Part shown: piece after piece, positions 1-11,276 of the stretch
How positions within the stretch are numbered: the first letter of the stretch is position 1
Layout: each line of letters opens with the position of its first letter
Source: Linanthus parryae
Taxonomy: Eukaryota; Streptophyta; Magnoliopsida; Ericales; Polemoniaceae
Direction: 5' to 3'
DNA: 64,000 nt
NCBI GenBank assembly: GCA_023055425.1
Contig: JALGPY010000007.1
Span: 14,084,001 to 14,148,000, forward strand
The notes under the pieces: generated by a model
Database searches by the model: none
The model's input: the letters and a program-made list of their open reading frames with translations, nothing else
Told to the model about the DNA's origin: nothing
Position numbers and translations under genes: made by a program

Positions 1-17
1 GGAAAAGGGAAATAGAG

Positions 18-1427
18 ATGGCTTCTCTTCCTAATGTTGCTCCAAGACTTCACATAGTTCTCTTCCCATTCATGTCCAAAGGCCACACAATCCCACTCCT
101 CCACCTGGCCCGCCTCCTCCTCCACCGCAACGCCGCCGTCACCATCTTCACCACCCGTCAAAATCATCCCTTCATCTCTGATTCTCTACCAAATACGGAT
201 GTTTCCATCATTGACCTCCCCTTCTCTGGAGTACCTCCCGGAGTCGAGAGCACTGACAAACTCCCATCCATGTCCCTTTTCCTCCCATTTGCAAACGCCA
301 CAAAACTAATGCAACCCCACTTTGAACGGGCTTTACAAGATCTCCCTTCGGTCACCTGCATTGTATCTGACAACTTCCTCCCCTGGACAGTCAAATCCGC
401 AACCAAGTTTGGCATTCCAAGGATCGTTTTCCACGGCGTGTGCAACTTTTCGTGGACCGTTGCCATGGATGTCAGGTCAAACAAGGTATTAAACGGACCG
501 GAACCAGATGATGAGCCGTTGCCTGTACCGAGTTTCCCATGGATCAAGATCACTAGAAACGACTTTGACAAGGCCTTCAATGGACTCGAAACACAGGGTC
601 CCCACTTTGAATTTATGTTAGAAGGAACCATTTCAAGGGCACAAAGCTATGGGATGATAATGAACAGCTTCTACGAGCTCGAGGCCCAGTTTACTGACCA
701 CTGGAATAGGAACAACCCTCTCAAGGCCTGGAACATAGGACCTTTGTTTCTAGCTCAACCGCCTACAACAACATTGCTAGATGGAGATATCACACCTCGA
801 CCCAAGTGGTTGAATTGGCTAGACCAGAAGCTAGCCAGTGGAGTTCCAGTATTGTATGCTGCATTTGGGACACAAGCAGAGATATCCAGAGAGCAGTTTC
901 AAGAAATAGCCATGGGGCTAGAAGATTCGAAGCAAAACTTCCTCTGGGTGGTCAGAAAGAGCGAATTGGATCTTCCTGATGGATTTGAAGATAGGGTGAA
1001 GGATAGAGGAATCATAGTCAGAGAATGGGTTGACCAGAGGATGATCCTGGAACACGAAAGCGTCCAGGGTTTTCTGAGTCACTGCGGTTGGAACTCGGTG
1101 TTGGAGAGTGTAAGTGCAGGAGTTCCAATACTGGCATGGCCAATGATGGCAGAGCAATACTTGAATGCCAGGATGGTTGTTGAGGTGATTAAAGTTGGGC
1201 TGAGAGTAGAAACTTGCAATGGGTCAGTTAGGGGATTCGTTAAGTGGGAGAGCTTGGGAAAGACGGTGCGTGAGCTTATGGAGGGGGAGACGGGTAAGCA
1301 GGTCAAGAATGCGGTGAAGGGGTTCAGCGTGTCGGCAAGGAGATCGGTAGAGGAAGGCGGCTCGTCTTGGAAGACGTTAAACAACCTCCTGAACGAATTG
1401 CAACAACTAAGAAGAGCAGGTTGTTAG
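18..1427 (+). CDS. UGT 1: UDP-glycosyltransferase, UGT90A-like (GT1 family)
   Basis: Intronless 469-residue GT-B glycosyltransferase, expected to be cytosolic because no signal peptide or membrane segment is visible. It should transfer a sugar from a UDP-sugar, probably glucose, to a small hydrophobic acceptor; UGT90A relatives have been reported to act on flavonoids, but the acceptor here is unknown. The N-terminal half carries the catalytic His in SKGHTIP (H23) and the partner Asp in VSDNF (D118). The 44-residue PSPG donor box spans about residues 337-380 and has HCGWNS, W at box position 22 and a terminal E-Q, the usual glucose-type ending. The overall sequence (LFPFMSKGHTIPLL, FGTQAEIS, LAWPMMAEQ) is what I recognise as UGT90A. 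It is four residues shorter than its paralogs near residue 70. Only 17 bp of 5' sequence lie in the window, so its promoter cannot be judged. It is the first member of the array. Confidence 0.95.
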   Translation: MASLPNVAPRLHIVLFPFMSKGHTIPLLHLARLLLHRNAAVTIFTTRQNHPFISDSLPNTDVSIIDLPFSGVPPGVESTDKLPSMSLFLPFANATKLMQPHFERALQDLPSVTCIVSDNFLPWTVKSATKFGIPRIVFHGVCNFSWTVAMDVRSNKVLNGPEPDDEPLPVPSFPWIKITRNDFDKAFNGLETQGPHFEFMLEGTISRAQSYGMIMNSFYELEAQFTDHWNRNNPLKAWNIGPLFLAQPPTTTLLDGDITPRPKWLNWLDQKLASGVPVLYAAFGTQAEISREQFQEIAMGLEDSKQNFLWVVRKSELDLPDGFEDRVKDRGIIVREWVDQRMILEHESVQGFLSHCGWNSVLESVSAGVPILAWPMMAEQYLNARMVVEVIKVGLRVETCNGSVRGFVKWESLGKTVRELMEGETGKQVKNAVKGFSVSARRSVEEGGSSWKTLNNLLNELQQLRRAGC

Positions 1428-1528
1428 GCAGCTGTGCTTCCATTAGAAAGTACCTTTGCATCAATAATGTTTCATTTTGGTCCAAACGAGTCAATAGTTA
1501 GCTATTTATCTTTAAGAATTACATCATA

Positions 1529-1597
1529 TAGCCAGGTTTGAACCCGGGACCTCGTGCAAAGGCTTCAAATGCTCTACCACTGAGTTAGCTATTGAAT
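1529..1597 (-). repeat. Degenerate tRNA-like sequence, possible SINE head or tRNA-Cys relic
   Basis: On the minus strand this stretch reads like the D arm of a plant tRNA (CTCAGTGGTAGAGCATTTGA) followed by AGGTCCCGGGTTCAAACC, which matches a TPsiC arm and B box. The wording is closest to plant tRNA-Cys, but the anticodon region is scrambled, the T loop is one base short and the acceptor stem does not close. A working tRNA is therefore unlikely. A tRNA-derived SINE head or a decayed tRNA gene fits better. Confidence 0.45.
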
Positions 1598-1966
1598 GGT
1601 TGAATTGGCGGAAAAAATATATATATATCTTAGCTTAGAGAAATCAGAAGCCAGCTTTTTATGGGTGGCCAGGATGAGCTAATTCAGACAACTAGATGAG
1701 GAACAGATATGGTAATTGCACCTAACCTCAAAAGTCAAAACCAGTTGCACTGGTTTCCTGGAGTAACTTGCAAATTTCAGCATGCCAAAAGAAACAGTTA
1801 CAAAAGGATTCTTTCCAACCTGTTCCTGGAATTGGGTAACAGGACTACTATTGTCTAGAAAAACTTTCTTTAGGATTTAGCTGTGACCACACCTGTTAGA
1901 ACAATCCAATAATTCTTTTTAACATTAATTGACCTTGGAAATGACTACATGCATGAACAGAAATCA

Positions 1967-1975
1967 TAGAATTTG
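1967..1975. repeat. 9-bp target-site duplication, left copy (MULE)
   Basis: The sequence TAGAATTTG directly precedes the left inverted repeat of the element at 1976-3876 and recurs exactly at 3877-3885. Confidence 0.9.
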
Positions 1976-2415
1976 GGGTAAAAGACAAAAACCACCCCTT
2001 GAGTATGGGGTATATACAAAAAAACCCCTCGTGTTCGGGGATATACAAAGACCACCCTTGTCAGTTAACGGTTACTAACGGCGACTAACGGAGGGGCAAA
2101 AAGACAAGTGTACCCTCACCATCAAGAAAAAATACACTGCTATAAAAACATTTCTTCTCCTCATCCCTCATTTCTAACCTAGCAGCCCCTCATCTCTCTC
2201 TCCTCCTTCTCCTCTTCCAAACCCAGATCTAACAGCACCACTACCATCACCGCACCCTCCTGCTCCCTCTCACCATCGGAACCCTACCCAACCACCAACG
2301 CCTGCCACACTGCTGCTAGATCGATATGCTTCCGACGACCAAAACACCGCCCTAAAGTCCCAGATCGAACTGATTCCAGCGACCTCCCAAGTCCAAAACT
2401 AGAGAGGTGGACGCC

Positions 2416-2489
2416 GGTGGAAGTGGCGGAGGAAGACGCCGAAAAGGACGCCGGTGGAAGTGGCGGAGGAAGACGCCGACAAGGACGCC
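2416..2489 (+). repeat. Two tandem 37-bp repeats
   Basis: Copies at 2416-2452 and 2453-2489 differ at one base (GAAAAGG versus GACAAGG). A third partial copy starts at 2490. They lie in the GC-rich, exon-like core of the MULE. Confidence 0.85.
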
Positions 2490-3464
2490 GGTGCAGTGAC
2501 GGCCGAAGACGCGGAAGATGGATCCGGCGTCGCCGGCTCAATCGAGTCCGAGATCCAAGCCTGGATCGAACGCGAGAGCATGGAGAAGCAGGTTTTATTT
2601 TTTTTTTTCGATTCAATAGAAATGGAACTGGGTAATCGATTGCTGACCTCCCAAGTCCAAAACTAGAGTTGCGTCTTCCTTCAACACACCCAATCTTCAG
2701 AAATCTGCCTTGAAATTGTACCTGCAAAGACCAAACAGAGTAAATTCAAAGAACCCAATAAACAAAAACAGACCCAAAATCGAACAACGGCTTCAAATAC
2801 CATACCTTGACCTCCTCAATTCCTCAACCCACGATACCAATTTCTACCAGATCCTCTTTAACAGATGAAGAACACCATCGACATTTCAGTAACCGATGGC
2901 TCGCCGAGCATTTCAGGGACAAATCCCTCCTTTTAAACACAATTTTTTGCAGAGAGAAAGTGAAAGAAGATGAAAAATCTCACAGAGAAAACTCTCAGAG
3001 AGAAAGAAAAGAGAAGAGAGCTCAATCTTCGAAGAAGAAGAACAACCCAGAGCCCCAAACTCAGGGTATCTCAGGCAAAGATTCAGGGGCTCTGGGTTGT
3101 TCTGTGCTTTAGCGATTTTTAGATCTGTTGTGATTTGGTATACTGTTTCTTCTTCCTCCGCTTCTTCTCCTTATTTTTCTTTGCCTTTTGTATTCTGTAA
3201 GTTTTGTTGATTTTGTTGGTAACAATGGTCCAGAACCTTTTTGTCAAGAATTTTTGGTCCAGATGTGTGCTGCTCTTCAGTATTGTTGTTATTGTTATTG
3301 TTGTTATTGTTGTCATTAGTTTGTTTTGTTGTTGTTGTATGGCGGTGAGAATTCAATGGTGGTGGTGTTGTTGGTGGAGATCTGGTGGTGTTCAAGAACA
3401 CCAATGGTTATAGAATTGGTTTTCTTGATTGAATCTGCACTTTCATACTTGTTAAATGTTGTTA

Positions 3465-3620
3465 AATTGGTGGTGGTGGTGGTGGTGGTGGTGGTTAAAT
3501 GTTGTTAAATTGGTGGTGGTTGTTGCTGATGGTGAGGACCTGTGGTTGTGTTTTTGTTAGTGGTAGTTTGTAGAAGCAGGTTTGGATGCTGCGGCGGCGG
3601 TGGTGGTGGCGGCGGTGGTG
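3465..3620 (+). repeat. GGT/GGC-rich simple repeats
   Basis: A (GGT)n tract at about 3469-3494 is followed by GGCGGT-rich sequence at 3590-3625, inside the MULE. Poly-Val, poly-Gly and poly-His reading frames here are products of the repeat, not genes. Confidence 0.85.
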
Positions 3621-3876
3621 GTGGTGAAGAACACCAAAAACACCAAGATCATGAACACAATAACTACAAAAATACATATAGGGGCAAAATCGTCATAGAA
3701 AGACAGATTGCACCCCTATGTTAATTGATTGTAACAGAAGGGTGTTTTTCGTCTAACGTCCATCCACTGACAGGGGGGGTTTTTGTCTCCGCAGGGGTGG
3801 TCTTTGTATATCCCCGAACACGAGGGGTTTTTTTGTATATACCCCATACTCAAGGGGTGGTTTTTGTCTTTTACCC

Positions 3877-5039
3877 TAGAATTTGTTCACATTACTGCCC
3901 CCAATGAAACATATCCTGATTCGGCCTAATAACCGGGTCACCGGTCTAACCAGGCTCCACCCAACTATTAATGCATCTCTCTTGGTACTTTTTAGGGTCA
4001 AGCTGCCAAGCATAGAAGTCATCTTCAGGTGCCAACTTTTCTCTTTTGGTCCTCCCGGTTGAATCACGAGCACAATTTGACCTTTCCTTTATTGCATGAA
4101 ACAAAAAATATTGCGATGTAAAGACCCGTGTTTCGTGCTCTATATTAGCATGCCGAATGTGTAGGAAAAAGATGAACAGATACAAAAATAAAATTCACAA
4201 GCTTGTAACGCATTATTTAATGAATCCTCGAAAGGAATAAAAAGATTTTGACTGAAACCACTGCGTGCAAACACAAAATAGGGTGACACAACAGAAAGTG
4301 ATGAATATGAAGGGTATGGCGGCAGATGAACTTAGCTTTGTGGTTAGTGCTTCCGAGCTGAAGATTGAATGAAGAAGTAACTGTCTCGCAATCTGTAGAC
4401 ATGTAAAACATAGAAACCCATGAGATAGTGAGAAAACACAATGTTCCATCGGAACAATGGAACAGTTCGAATAACTTTTGAACTTGAGTATAACTATTAG
4501 ACTATCAGGTTTAGTGGCAATGACTATAAATTGAAGGCACAGTAACCATAGCATTGAAGAACACAAATAACTGAATAAGAATTACATACCACATACTGAT
4601 GTTCTCTGTGATCTGCCAGAAAGAAAAGAATCCCTTGATGCACGATGATTTCTGTCGCTAACTGAAATGTGCACCACTGCTTTTTGACAACTTCATCACA
4701 GTGTCTCTTAGTACTTCTTCAGTTATGAAAATGTGGATTCTTCAGTCTGTTCTGGGAGTATATGTACCTAAAATGTGTTCCTGAACCTACACTCATATTA
4801 AGTTAGTTGATTTTCTAATCGTTTTAAGAAAATAAACAAATCCATATGCACGTAACTCATTACTTGCTCTAATGAATACTAGGAAAAAATGATTTTTACT
4901 GAAACTACTGTATACTAATACAAACTTCAGTGCTACAACTGAAAGCAACAGAATAGAATGAGAATGGTAAAAGATGAATTTAGCTTCCAAGCTCCAATCG
5001 GTTGCTGACTGAATGTCAGCAATCTGTTGTACCAACATG
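3877..5039. other. Intergenic part of the duplicated UGT unit
   Basis: No convincing gene. The start (3877-3885) is the right copy of the MULE target duplication. At about 3905-4110 lies a segment shared with 8235-8450, 13185-13400 and 21060-21280. On the minus strand it can be read as an exon-like stretch with AYAWQLDP-type wording, broken by stops. At 4200-4600 another shared noncoding block continues. The similarity shows that the duplicated unit includes this flank. Confidence 0.6.
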
Positions 5040-5108
5040 AATGTCAAGATTTAAAAAAAAAACAAAAAAAAAAAAAAAAAAAAAAAAAAACCATAAATGT
5101 CAAGATTT
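5040..5108. mobile_element. Poly(A) insertion with 13-bp target duplication
   Basis: A tract of about 38 A residues (5053-5090, one C interruption) plus five other bases is flanked by AATGTCAAGATTT at 5040-5052 and 5096-5108. The paralogous unit near 8800-8820 has the same sequence with only one copy of this 13-mer and no A tract, which is an empty site. This looks like an extremely truncated LINE-type insertion. The few bases after the A run are odd for a simple tail. Confidence 0.65.
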
Positions 5109-5184
5109 GCAATTAGACCACATCAGAAGGGTGGGATAAGGATATGTTATACCTGTGACACTAGATTAGAAAGTTATAATATAC

Positions 5185-5411
5185 TTCCTCTGTTCTTCTC
5201 TTTCGATTGACTTTTTAACCCGTAATTTGGTCACTTTGACTCGGTGATTAAGATAGCAAAACGATGTACTTTTTGGCGATTTTTTCATAGTATCGTAGAG
5301 TAAAGTTTACTCTACAAGATCATATAAAAATTACCAAATTCGTGTATCGTTTTGCTAACCGATTAACCGGGTCAAAATTGAGTAAGCTGAAAGAGAAGAG
5401 AACAGAGATAA
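5185..5411. mobile_element. Stowaway-like MITE, about 227 bp
   Basis: Inverted ends (CTTCCTCTGTTCTTCTC on the left; the right end read inwards is TTATCTCTGTTCTCTTC) are bounded by TA dinucleotides at 5183-5184 and 5412-5413. The interior is also largely self-complementary (GCAAAACGAT and ATCGTTTTGC). Size, ends and TA duplication fit the Tc1/mariner Stowaway type. A related but different copy lies at 36513-36767. Confidence 0.75.
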
Positions 5412-6424
5412 TACTTTCAAGACAACTACACTTATCAGAATTAGCAAACAGCCCCTAAATGTCACCTTATTAAAACTAACCCCCAAGTATTTATCAATTG
5501 AAACTAAGCCCCAGATTCATGACCAAATACCAGTCCAGCTTCAACAGCTGCAAACACGTGACATGAACGAGAAGCCCACTGTGGACCACTGCTTTATAAC
5601 TTGATTATGATGATCTCAGTATTGACCTAGGCAAGTTTACTTGAGTAGTTTTATGTCGCTTACTACATGGTAGGATCAACCATATGTGCCGCAAAAGTCA
5701 TTTTCGGATGGCAACTTTACCACATTCGCGGTATAAAAGCTTTTTTTTCTCCTCTGGGTCCCCTTCCATCAATATCTCATCTACTACGTTGTCTTTCGTT
5801 CTCCGTCTTCAATTAGGTTTTACACGCATTGCATAAACATAAGTTAGCAGTAACTGTGTAAGTCATTAGTATGTTTCAAACTAATGTTCATTCTCTCTTT
5901 TCATCAGAATCACCTATTTCAAAATCAGATTATTGATAGAGATTCCGAAAACCCTCAATAGTGACATGAATCATGATGTAGAAGGAGACAAGTTATGTAT
6001 ATACATATACAAGATTCACTACACAAAAGAAAGGAATAGCTGGAGGTTCGTTTCATCTGCTGCTAAAGACAATTTATAGATCAAAACCTGAAGTCAAAAT
6101 TGTCGGCAATGTTAGGTTGTCGCTAAGCAGACAAAAGTTTCACTCTCACACCAATATAAAAAGCTACAATATTGTGCAATCCCATTACAATCACCTTTTG
6201 GAGTGAATGAATTTAGTAAACTACAATTTTGTCGCTAGTCGTGTTAACATTGTGTAATTATATTTGGGGGTTTGCATAGGCGTTGTCCTCGACAGTCAAA
6301 ACCTAATCATGTTTAGAACTTCACTACCCACAGACGACATGCCACCATTTTAAATAGGTGACAACAGGCAACAGATAAAACTAGCTCAGCCCATCTTATA
6401 GAAAAGAAAGAAGGAAAGAGAGAT
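5412..6424 (+). other. 5' flank of UGT 2
   Basis: No gene seen. The last about 190 bp (6240-6424) contain the block with GTTTGCAT, AGGCGTTG and a CAGTCAAAAC stretch that is directly next to the core promoter here and in UGT 6, but lies about 500-600 bp upstream in UGT 3, 4, 5 and 7. Confidence 0.6.
6349..6358 (+). promoter_or_regulatory. TATA-like box of UGT 2
   Basis: TTTTAAATAGG lies about 70 bp before the ATG. The same element, with the following ACAACAGGCAACAGAT-type leader, recurs before every later member of the array. Confidence 0.6.
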
Positions 6425-7843
6425 ATGGCTTCTCCTCCTAGTGATTCCAGACTCCACATAGTTCTCTTCCCATTCATGTCCAAAGGCCACACAATCCCAC
6501 TTCTCCACCTTGCCCGCCTCCTCCTCCACCGCAACGCCGCCGTCACCATCTTCACCACCCACCAAAACCACACTTTCATCTCCGATTCTCTACCAAACAC
6601 AGATGCTTCCATCATTGACCTCCCCTTCCCTCACGACATCCCCGGACTGCCTCCCGGAGTCGAGAGCACTGAAAAACTCCCATCCATGTCCCTTTTCATC
6701 CCATTCGCTAACGCCACAAAACTAATGCAACCGCACTTTGAACGAGCCTTAGAAACCCTCCCTTCCGTCACATGCATCGTATCTGACCACTTCCTCCCCT
6801 GGACAGTCAAATCTGCAACCAAGTTCAGCGTCCCAAGGATCATTTTTCATGGCATGGGCAACTTTGCCTGGACCATTTCCTTGGAAGTCAGGTCAAACAA
6901 GGTATTACATGGACCAGAATTAGATGACGAGCCATTACCTGTACCGAGTTTCCCATGGATCAAGATCACTAGAAATGACTTTGACGAGCACTTCAATGGC
7001 CACAAACCACAGGGTCCTCCCTCTGATTTTTTCTCAGAGCTAATGATTGCAAGGGCAGAAAGCTATGGGATGATAATGAACAGCTTCTACGAGCTGGAGG
7101 CCCAGTTTACTGACCACTGGAATAGGAACAACCCTCTCCAGGCCTGGAACATAGGACCTTTGTTTCTAGCTCAACCGCCTACAAACACAGTGCAGAATGG
7201 AGATATCAAACCTCGACCCGAGTGGTTGAATTGGCTAGACCAGAGGCTGGAAAATGGAGTTCCAGTATTGTATGTTGCTTTTGGGACACAAGCTGAGATC
7301 TCCTCACAGCAATTTCAAGAAATAGCAATGGGACTAGAGGATTCGAAGCAAAACTTCCTCTGGGTGGTCAGAAAGAGCGAATTGGATCTTCCTGATGGAT
7401 TTGAAGATAGGGTGAAGGATAGAGGAATCATAGTCAGAGAATGGGTTGACCAGAGGATGATCCTAGAACACGAGAGCGTCCAGGGTTTTCTGAGTCACTG
7501 CGGTTGGAACTCGGTGTTGGAGAGTGTAAGTGCAGGAGTTCCTATACTGGCGTGGCCGATGATGGCAGAGCAACATATGAATGCGAGGATGGTAGTGGAG
7601 GTGATTAAAGTTGGGCTGAGAGTAGAAACATGCAACGGTTCAGTTAGGGGATTCGTTAAGTCGGAGAGCTTGGGAAAGACGGTGCGTGAGCTGATGGAGG
7701 GGGAGAAAGGGAAGGAGGTCAAGAAGGCGGTGAAGGGGCTCAGCGTGGCGGCAAGGAAAGCGGTGGAGGAAGGCGGCTCGTCTTGGAAGACGTTAAACAA
7801 CCTCCTGCACGAATTGCAACAACTAAGAGGATCAGGTTCTTAG
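6425..7843 (+). CDS. UGT 2: UDP-glycosyltransferase, UGT90A-like
   Basis: Intact intronless GT1 enzyme of 472 residues. Catalytic His is H22 (SKGHTIP), the partner Asp is D121 (VSDHF), and the PSPG box is at about residues 340-383 ending A-E-Q. The segment GPPSDFFSELMIARAESYG (about residues 199-217) is shared with UGT 3 and differs from the GPHFEF-type version of UGT 1, 4, 5 and 7, so acceptor contacts may differ between the two groups. After the PSPG box it has FVKSESL where the others have FVKWESL. The start is chosen because MAS plus LHIVLFPFMSKGH is aligned in all paralogs. Its promoter belongs to the short type also seen at UGT 6. AATAAA lies 50 bp downstream of the stop. Confidence 0.95.
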   Translation: MASPPSDSRLHIVLFPFMSKGHTIPLLHLARLLLHRNAAVTIFTTHQNHTFISDSLPNTDASIIDLPFPHDIPGLPPGVESTEKLPSMSLFIPFANATKLMQPHFERALETLPSVTCIVSDHFLPWTVKSATKFSVPRIIFHGMGNFAWTISLEVRSNKVLHGPELDDEPLPVPSFPWIKITRNDFDEHFNGHKPQGPPSDFFSELMIARAESYGMIMNSFYELEAQFTDHWNRNNPLQAWNIGPLFLAQPPTNTVQNGDIKPRPEWLNWLDQRLENGVPVLYVAFGTQAEISSQQFQEIAMGLEDSKQNFLWVVRKSELDLPDGFEDRVKDRGIIVREWVDQRMILEHESVQGFLSHCGWNSVLESVSAGVPILAWPMMAEQHMNARMVVEVIKVGLRVETCNGSVRGFVKSESLGKTVRELMEGEKGKEVKKAVKGLSVAARKAVEEGGSSWKTLNNLLHELQQLRGSGS

Positions 7844-10800
7844 ATAGCCTGCAACTTTACTAAGTGGTTCCATTAGAAATTACATTTGCATCAATAAAGT
7901 TTTATTTTGGTCCAAACAAACTCAACAGTTAGCTGCTGAATTGTTGAATTAGCTAGATTAGAAGCTAGTTGAAGGAAGTTCAGTTTTTGTGGGTTGCATG
8001 CATGTGGAATTACACTTAACCTCGAAACAAAACTCACTGGTTTTCAGGAGTAATTTCAAATTTTAGCATGCCAGACGAACAATTACAAAAGGAGTTACTC
8101 CAAACTGTTCCTGGAAATGGGTAATCCTTGAATTTGAAATAAGACTACTATCTCCTAGAACAATACAATAACTATTTTTGTAACATTAATTGACCTTGGA
8201 AATGACTACATTAATTGACCTTTGTAATAAGACTACTATGTCCTGACTCGGCCTAATAACCAGGTCACCTAACCTGGCTCCACCTAACAATTAATGCATC
8301 TCAGAATACTTTTTAGGATCAAGCTGCCAAGCATATGCTCCGCAGAAGTCATTTTCAGATGGAAACTTCTTCACATACTGACAGCCAATTTTCTCTTTTG
8401 GGTCCTCCCTGTTGAATCAAGAGCACAATTTCACCTTTCCCTTATTGTGTGAAACAAAAAATATTGCGATCTGAAGACCCATGTGGCCATGTTTCGTACT
8501 CTATATTAGCATGCCGAATGTGGAGAAAAAGATGAACACATACAAAAATAAAATTCACAAGCATGTAAAGCATTATCTAGCTTAATGAATCCCTGAAAAA
8601 AAGAAAAAATAAAAAAAGGATTTTGACTGAAACCACGACATGCAAACATAGAATTGAGCGATACAACAGAAAGTGATGAATATGAAGGGAATGGCAACAG
8701 ATGAACTTAGCTGTGTGGTTAGTGCTTCCGAGCTACCTCCAATTCCAGCTGAAGATTGGATGGAGAAGTAAATGTCTCACAATCTGTTGTACCAACATGA
8801 ATGTCAAGATTTGCAGTTAGACCATAACAGACATGTAAACCCCCAGAGTACAGTGAGAAAACACGGTGTCCATTAGAACAATGCAACAATCCAAATAACT
8901 TTTCAACTTTAGCAGAACTATTACACTATCAGGTTTAGTGGAAATGACTACATATTTAACAGAAACCATAGCATTATAGCACACCAATAACTGAATAAGA
9001 AACGCATACCACATACTAATGTTGTCTGTGGTCCACCAGAAAGAAAGAGTCCCTTGATGCAATGTTTTCCGTCGCGAACTGAAATGTGGGAATATATTTG
9101 TTTGGAGATGCATCATTATTGAAACTGCAACAGCACCTGAAAGCGTGACGAAAATTCAAAAACCAATAATTCGCTTATGTTGTTTTCTGACCACAAGATT
9201 GGCTGCTTGGCATGTACTTCGCGTAACTGAAGGAAACAAGAGATGCTGAATTAATGGGACAGTGCACAATGCTTGACCCAAAGCTCAACTTCAAAATAAG
9301 GTTCATTAATTAGGGCAGAGAGAGAGAGCACTTGCAAGAAAGCTTGGACATTTACTAGGAACGACTATTTTATTTTAGCATCAAGGCCGTAACAGAACAT
9401 TCCCGGGTCGGCATATTAACCGGGTCGCCTGACCAGGCTTCCACCCAACAACTTTTGTGACCCACATCATGCAAAACAAAGAAGAGTGCTGGGTAGTACG
9501 TACTAGCTAGCGGTCCAACATCAACAGCTACATTCAGTGACATGAACTGCTTCTTGAAAACTTCATCACAGTGATCTCAGGATGTAGGTTATCTATTTTT
9601 TGTCTCTTAGTACTTTTTAGTTTTTAGGCTCAAGCATATGCTCTACAGAAGTCATTTTTGGATGGAAACTTTTCCACCTACGCCAGAAAAAGATAGCAAT
9701 ATCGCCTTTTCTCTTTTGGGTCTTCCCTATTGCATCAGAACCACATTTGACCTTTTCTTTATTGTGTGAAGCAAAAAGTTAATAATTGCGATCTAAAGAT
9801 CTACATTTAACAAATAGCACGCCGAATGGAAAAGAGAAAGAAGATTTCAACCTGTGTATTGAATTGGGTATTCTTCAATGAGAAAGATTAAAATCTGGAA
9901 CTGCTATTTAGCAGGAACTGTATAAATAAGATCAGAAACGAAACTTCACTAAACAGCCATTAAATGATTTGGTTTGGACAACAGCATGTAACTCATTATT
10001 TGGTTAAAGGAATCCTTGAAAACAAGATTTTTTACTGTAACTACTAAATGCGAACACAAACTTCAAATGCTACAAAGGAAAGTTAAAGAATAGAAAGGGA
10101 ATGGCGGTAGATGAACTTAGCTTGTGTCTAGTGCTTCCGAACTCCAATAAACGATTGAAGAAAGAAGCAATTGTCTCCATATCTGTTGTATCAGCAGAAA
10201 GGTAAAACCTCGAAACCCAGCAATAAAGAACAGTGAGAAAAAGGATGCAATCTTTCTGATGTAGGTAGATTTACTGAATCAAAGATTAAAAGTGAAACTA
10301 GAAGGATAACACGGACAAGTGAAAGTTCAGCAAAAGTCGAACTATTTTAGTGGACTCATCAAGTGAAAGTACATAATTGCACTGTTTGGGACTGGAGATA
10401 TCTCCTTCTTTAAAAATCTGGTGTTTTTCAACATGTGGTTGAGATGAAAGAAGACCCTCCTCCCTCTTAATTTCAACCTCATTGAAAAATCTAATTCTAA
10501 AAAACAGAGACATATCTGATCCCCAAAGATAACCACTTCCTCACAACCCGTTTTGGAATATGGGAATGTAACTATACCCACGTAACGGTTTTTAACTCCC
10601 AATCGTGTTTAGATCTTATTTTTTCTGGGTTTGCACTAGGCGTTGACCACGTAACCCATCAGCTGACAGTCAGAATCGTGTGTACTATTAGGTATAGAAC
10701 TTTATTCAAGGAACATATAGTATCAAACGAGATAGTAACGGAATAGTAAACATGATGTACACGGGATCAATGCTGCTACAAGTATGCTACATCGTAGAAT

Positions 10801-11197
10801 TCAACCCACACTCGAGCCAACACTTGTAGGCGTCACACGAGCTGCGTGACTTGTGAACCACAATCTTTCTCATGATCACCTTATTCACACTATTATATAA
10901 CAAAACATAGAATATAATGGAGTAAATCAATGCTTATAATAAGCACCAATAAATCAATAACTCACTCTAATGAAATCAAATAGTTGGCAGTTACATTTCT
11001 AGAAGCAAAAATATTTTAATTGTAAATAATACTCAACCGACAGGATTACAAATATGGCATTATTTTATTAAATGATTGACAGACAAAAAACAGGAAGAGT
11101 GACAGATGTTAATTATAAGTTTAGAAGTAATGTCTTAAAATTTAATAATTTCACCAACATTTGCAAATTCACCACACACACAGATGACAAGCCAAAG
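7844..11197. other. Intergenic duplicated-unit DNA between UGT 2 and UGT 3
   Basis: No convincing gene. Recognisable shared blocks are the UGT 3' flank with AATAAAG (7844-8110), block alpha at 8235-8450 (GGCCTAATAACC, exon-like on the minus strand), and block beta at 9355-9440 (GTCGCCTGACCAGG). The sequence GGGTAGTACGTACTAGCTAG at about 9491-9510 is the empty version of the site that carries a hAT-like element at 14494, 21604 and 31545. At 10620-10690 lies the block GTTTGCACTAGGCGTTGACC that is promoter-proximal in UGT 2 and 6. Confidence 0.6.
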
Positions 11198-11207
11198 TTT
11201 AAATAGG
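11198..11207 (+). promoter_or_regulatory. TATA-like box of UGT 3
   Basis: TTTAAATAGG lies 79 bp before the ATG at 11277 and is preceded by the conserved CACAGATGACAAGCC block. An upstream block with ATGGCATTATTTTATTAAATG at about 11050 is shared with UGT 4, 5 and 7. Confidence 0.65.
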
Positions 11208-11276
11208 CAACAAGAGGCAGCAGATATAACAAGTTAAAAACTACCTCAACTCATAGAGAGGAGATAAAAAACAGAG

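Larger units (their letters stand above)
1976..3876. mobile_element. Non-autonomous Mutator-like element (MULE), 1.9 kb, possible Pack-MULE
   Basis: Terminal inverted repeats of about 83 bp are perfect or near-perfect, starting GGGTAAAAGACAAAAACCAC at 1976 and ending with the reverse complement at 3876. The element is bounded by a perfect 9-bp duplication, the hallmark of Mutator-type transposition. No transposase is encoded. The interior has a TATAAAAA stretch and a CT-rich leader near 2140-2210. It also has a GC-rich segment at 2240-2600 that looks like a captured first exon (acidic reading from about 2454, followed by a GT donor-like junction), with a 37-bp tandem duplication inside it. 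Farther right are TTG and GGT-rich low-complexity tracts (3240-3620). The captured-gene idea is an inference; the MULE call is firm. Confidence 0.88.

Noticed and set aside
3119..3724. Open frames rich in Val, Gly, His or Asn
   Set aside because: Products of the TTG/GGT/GGC simple repeats inside the MULE.
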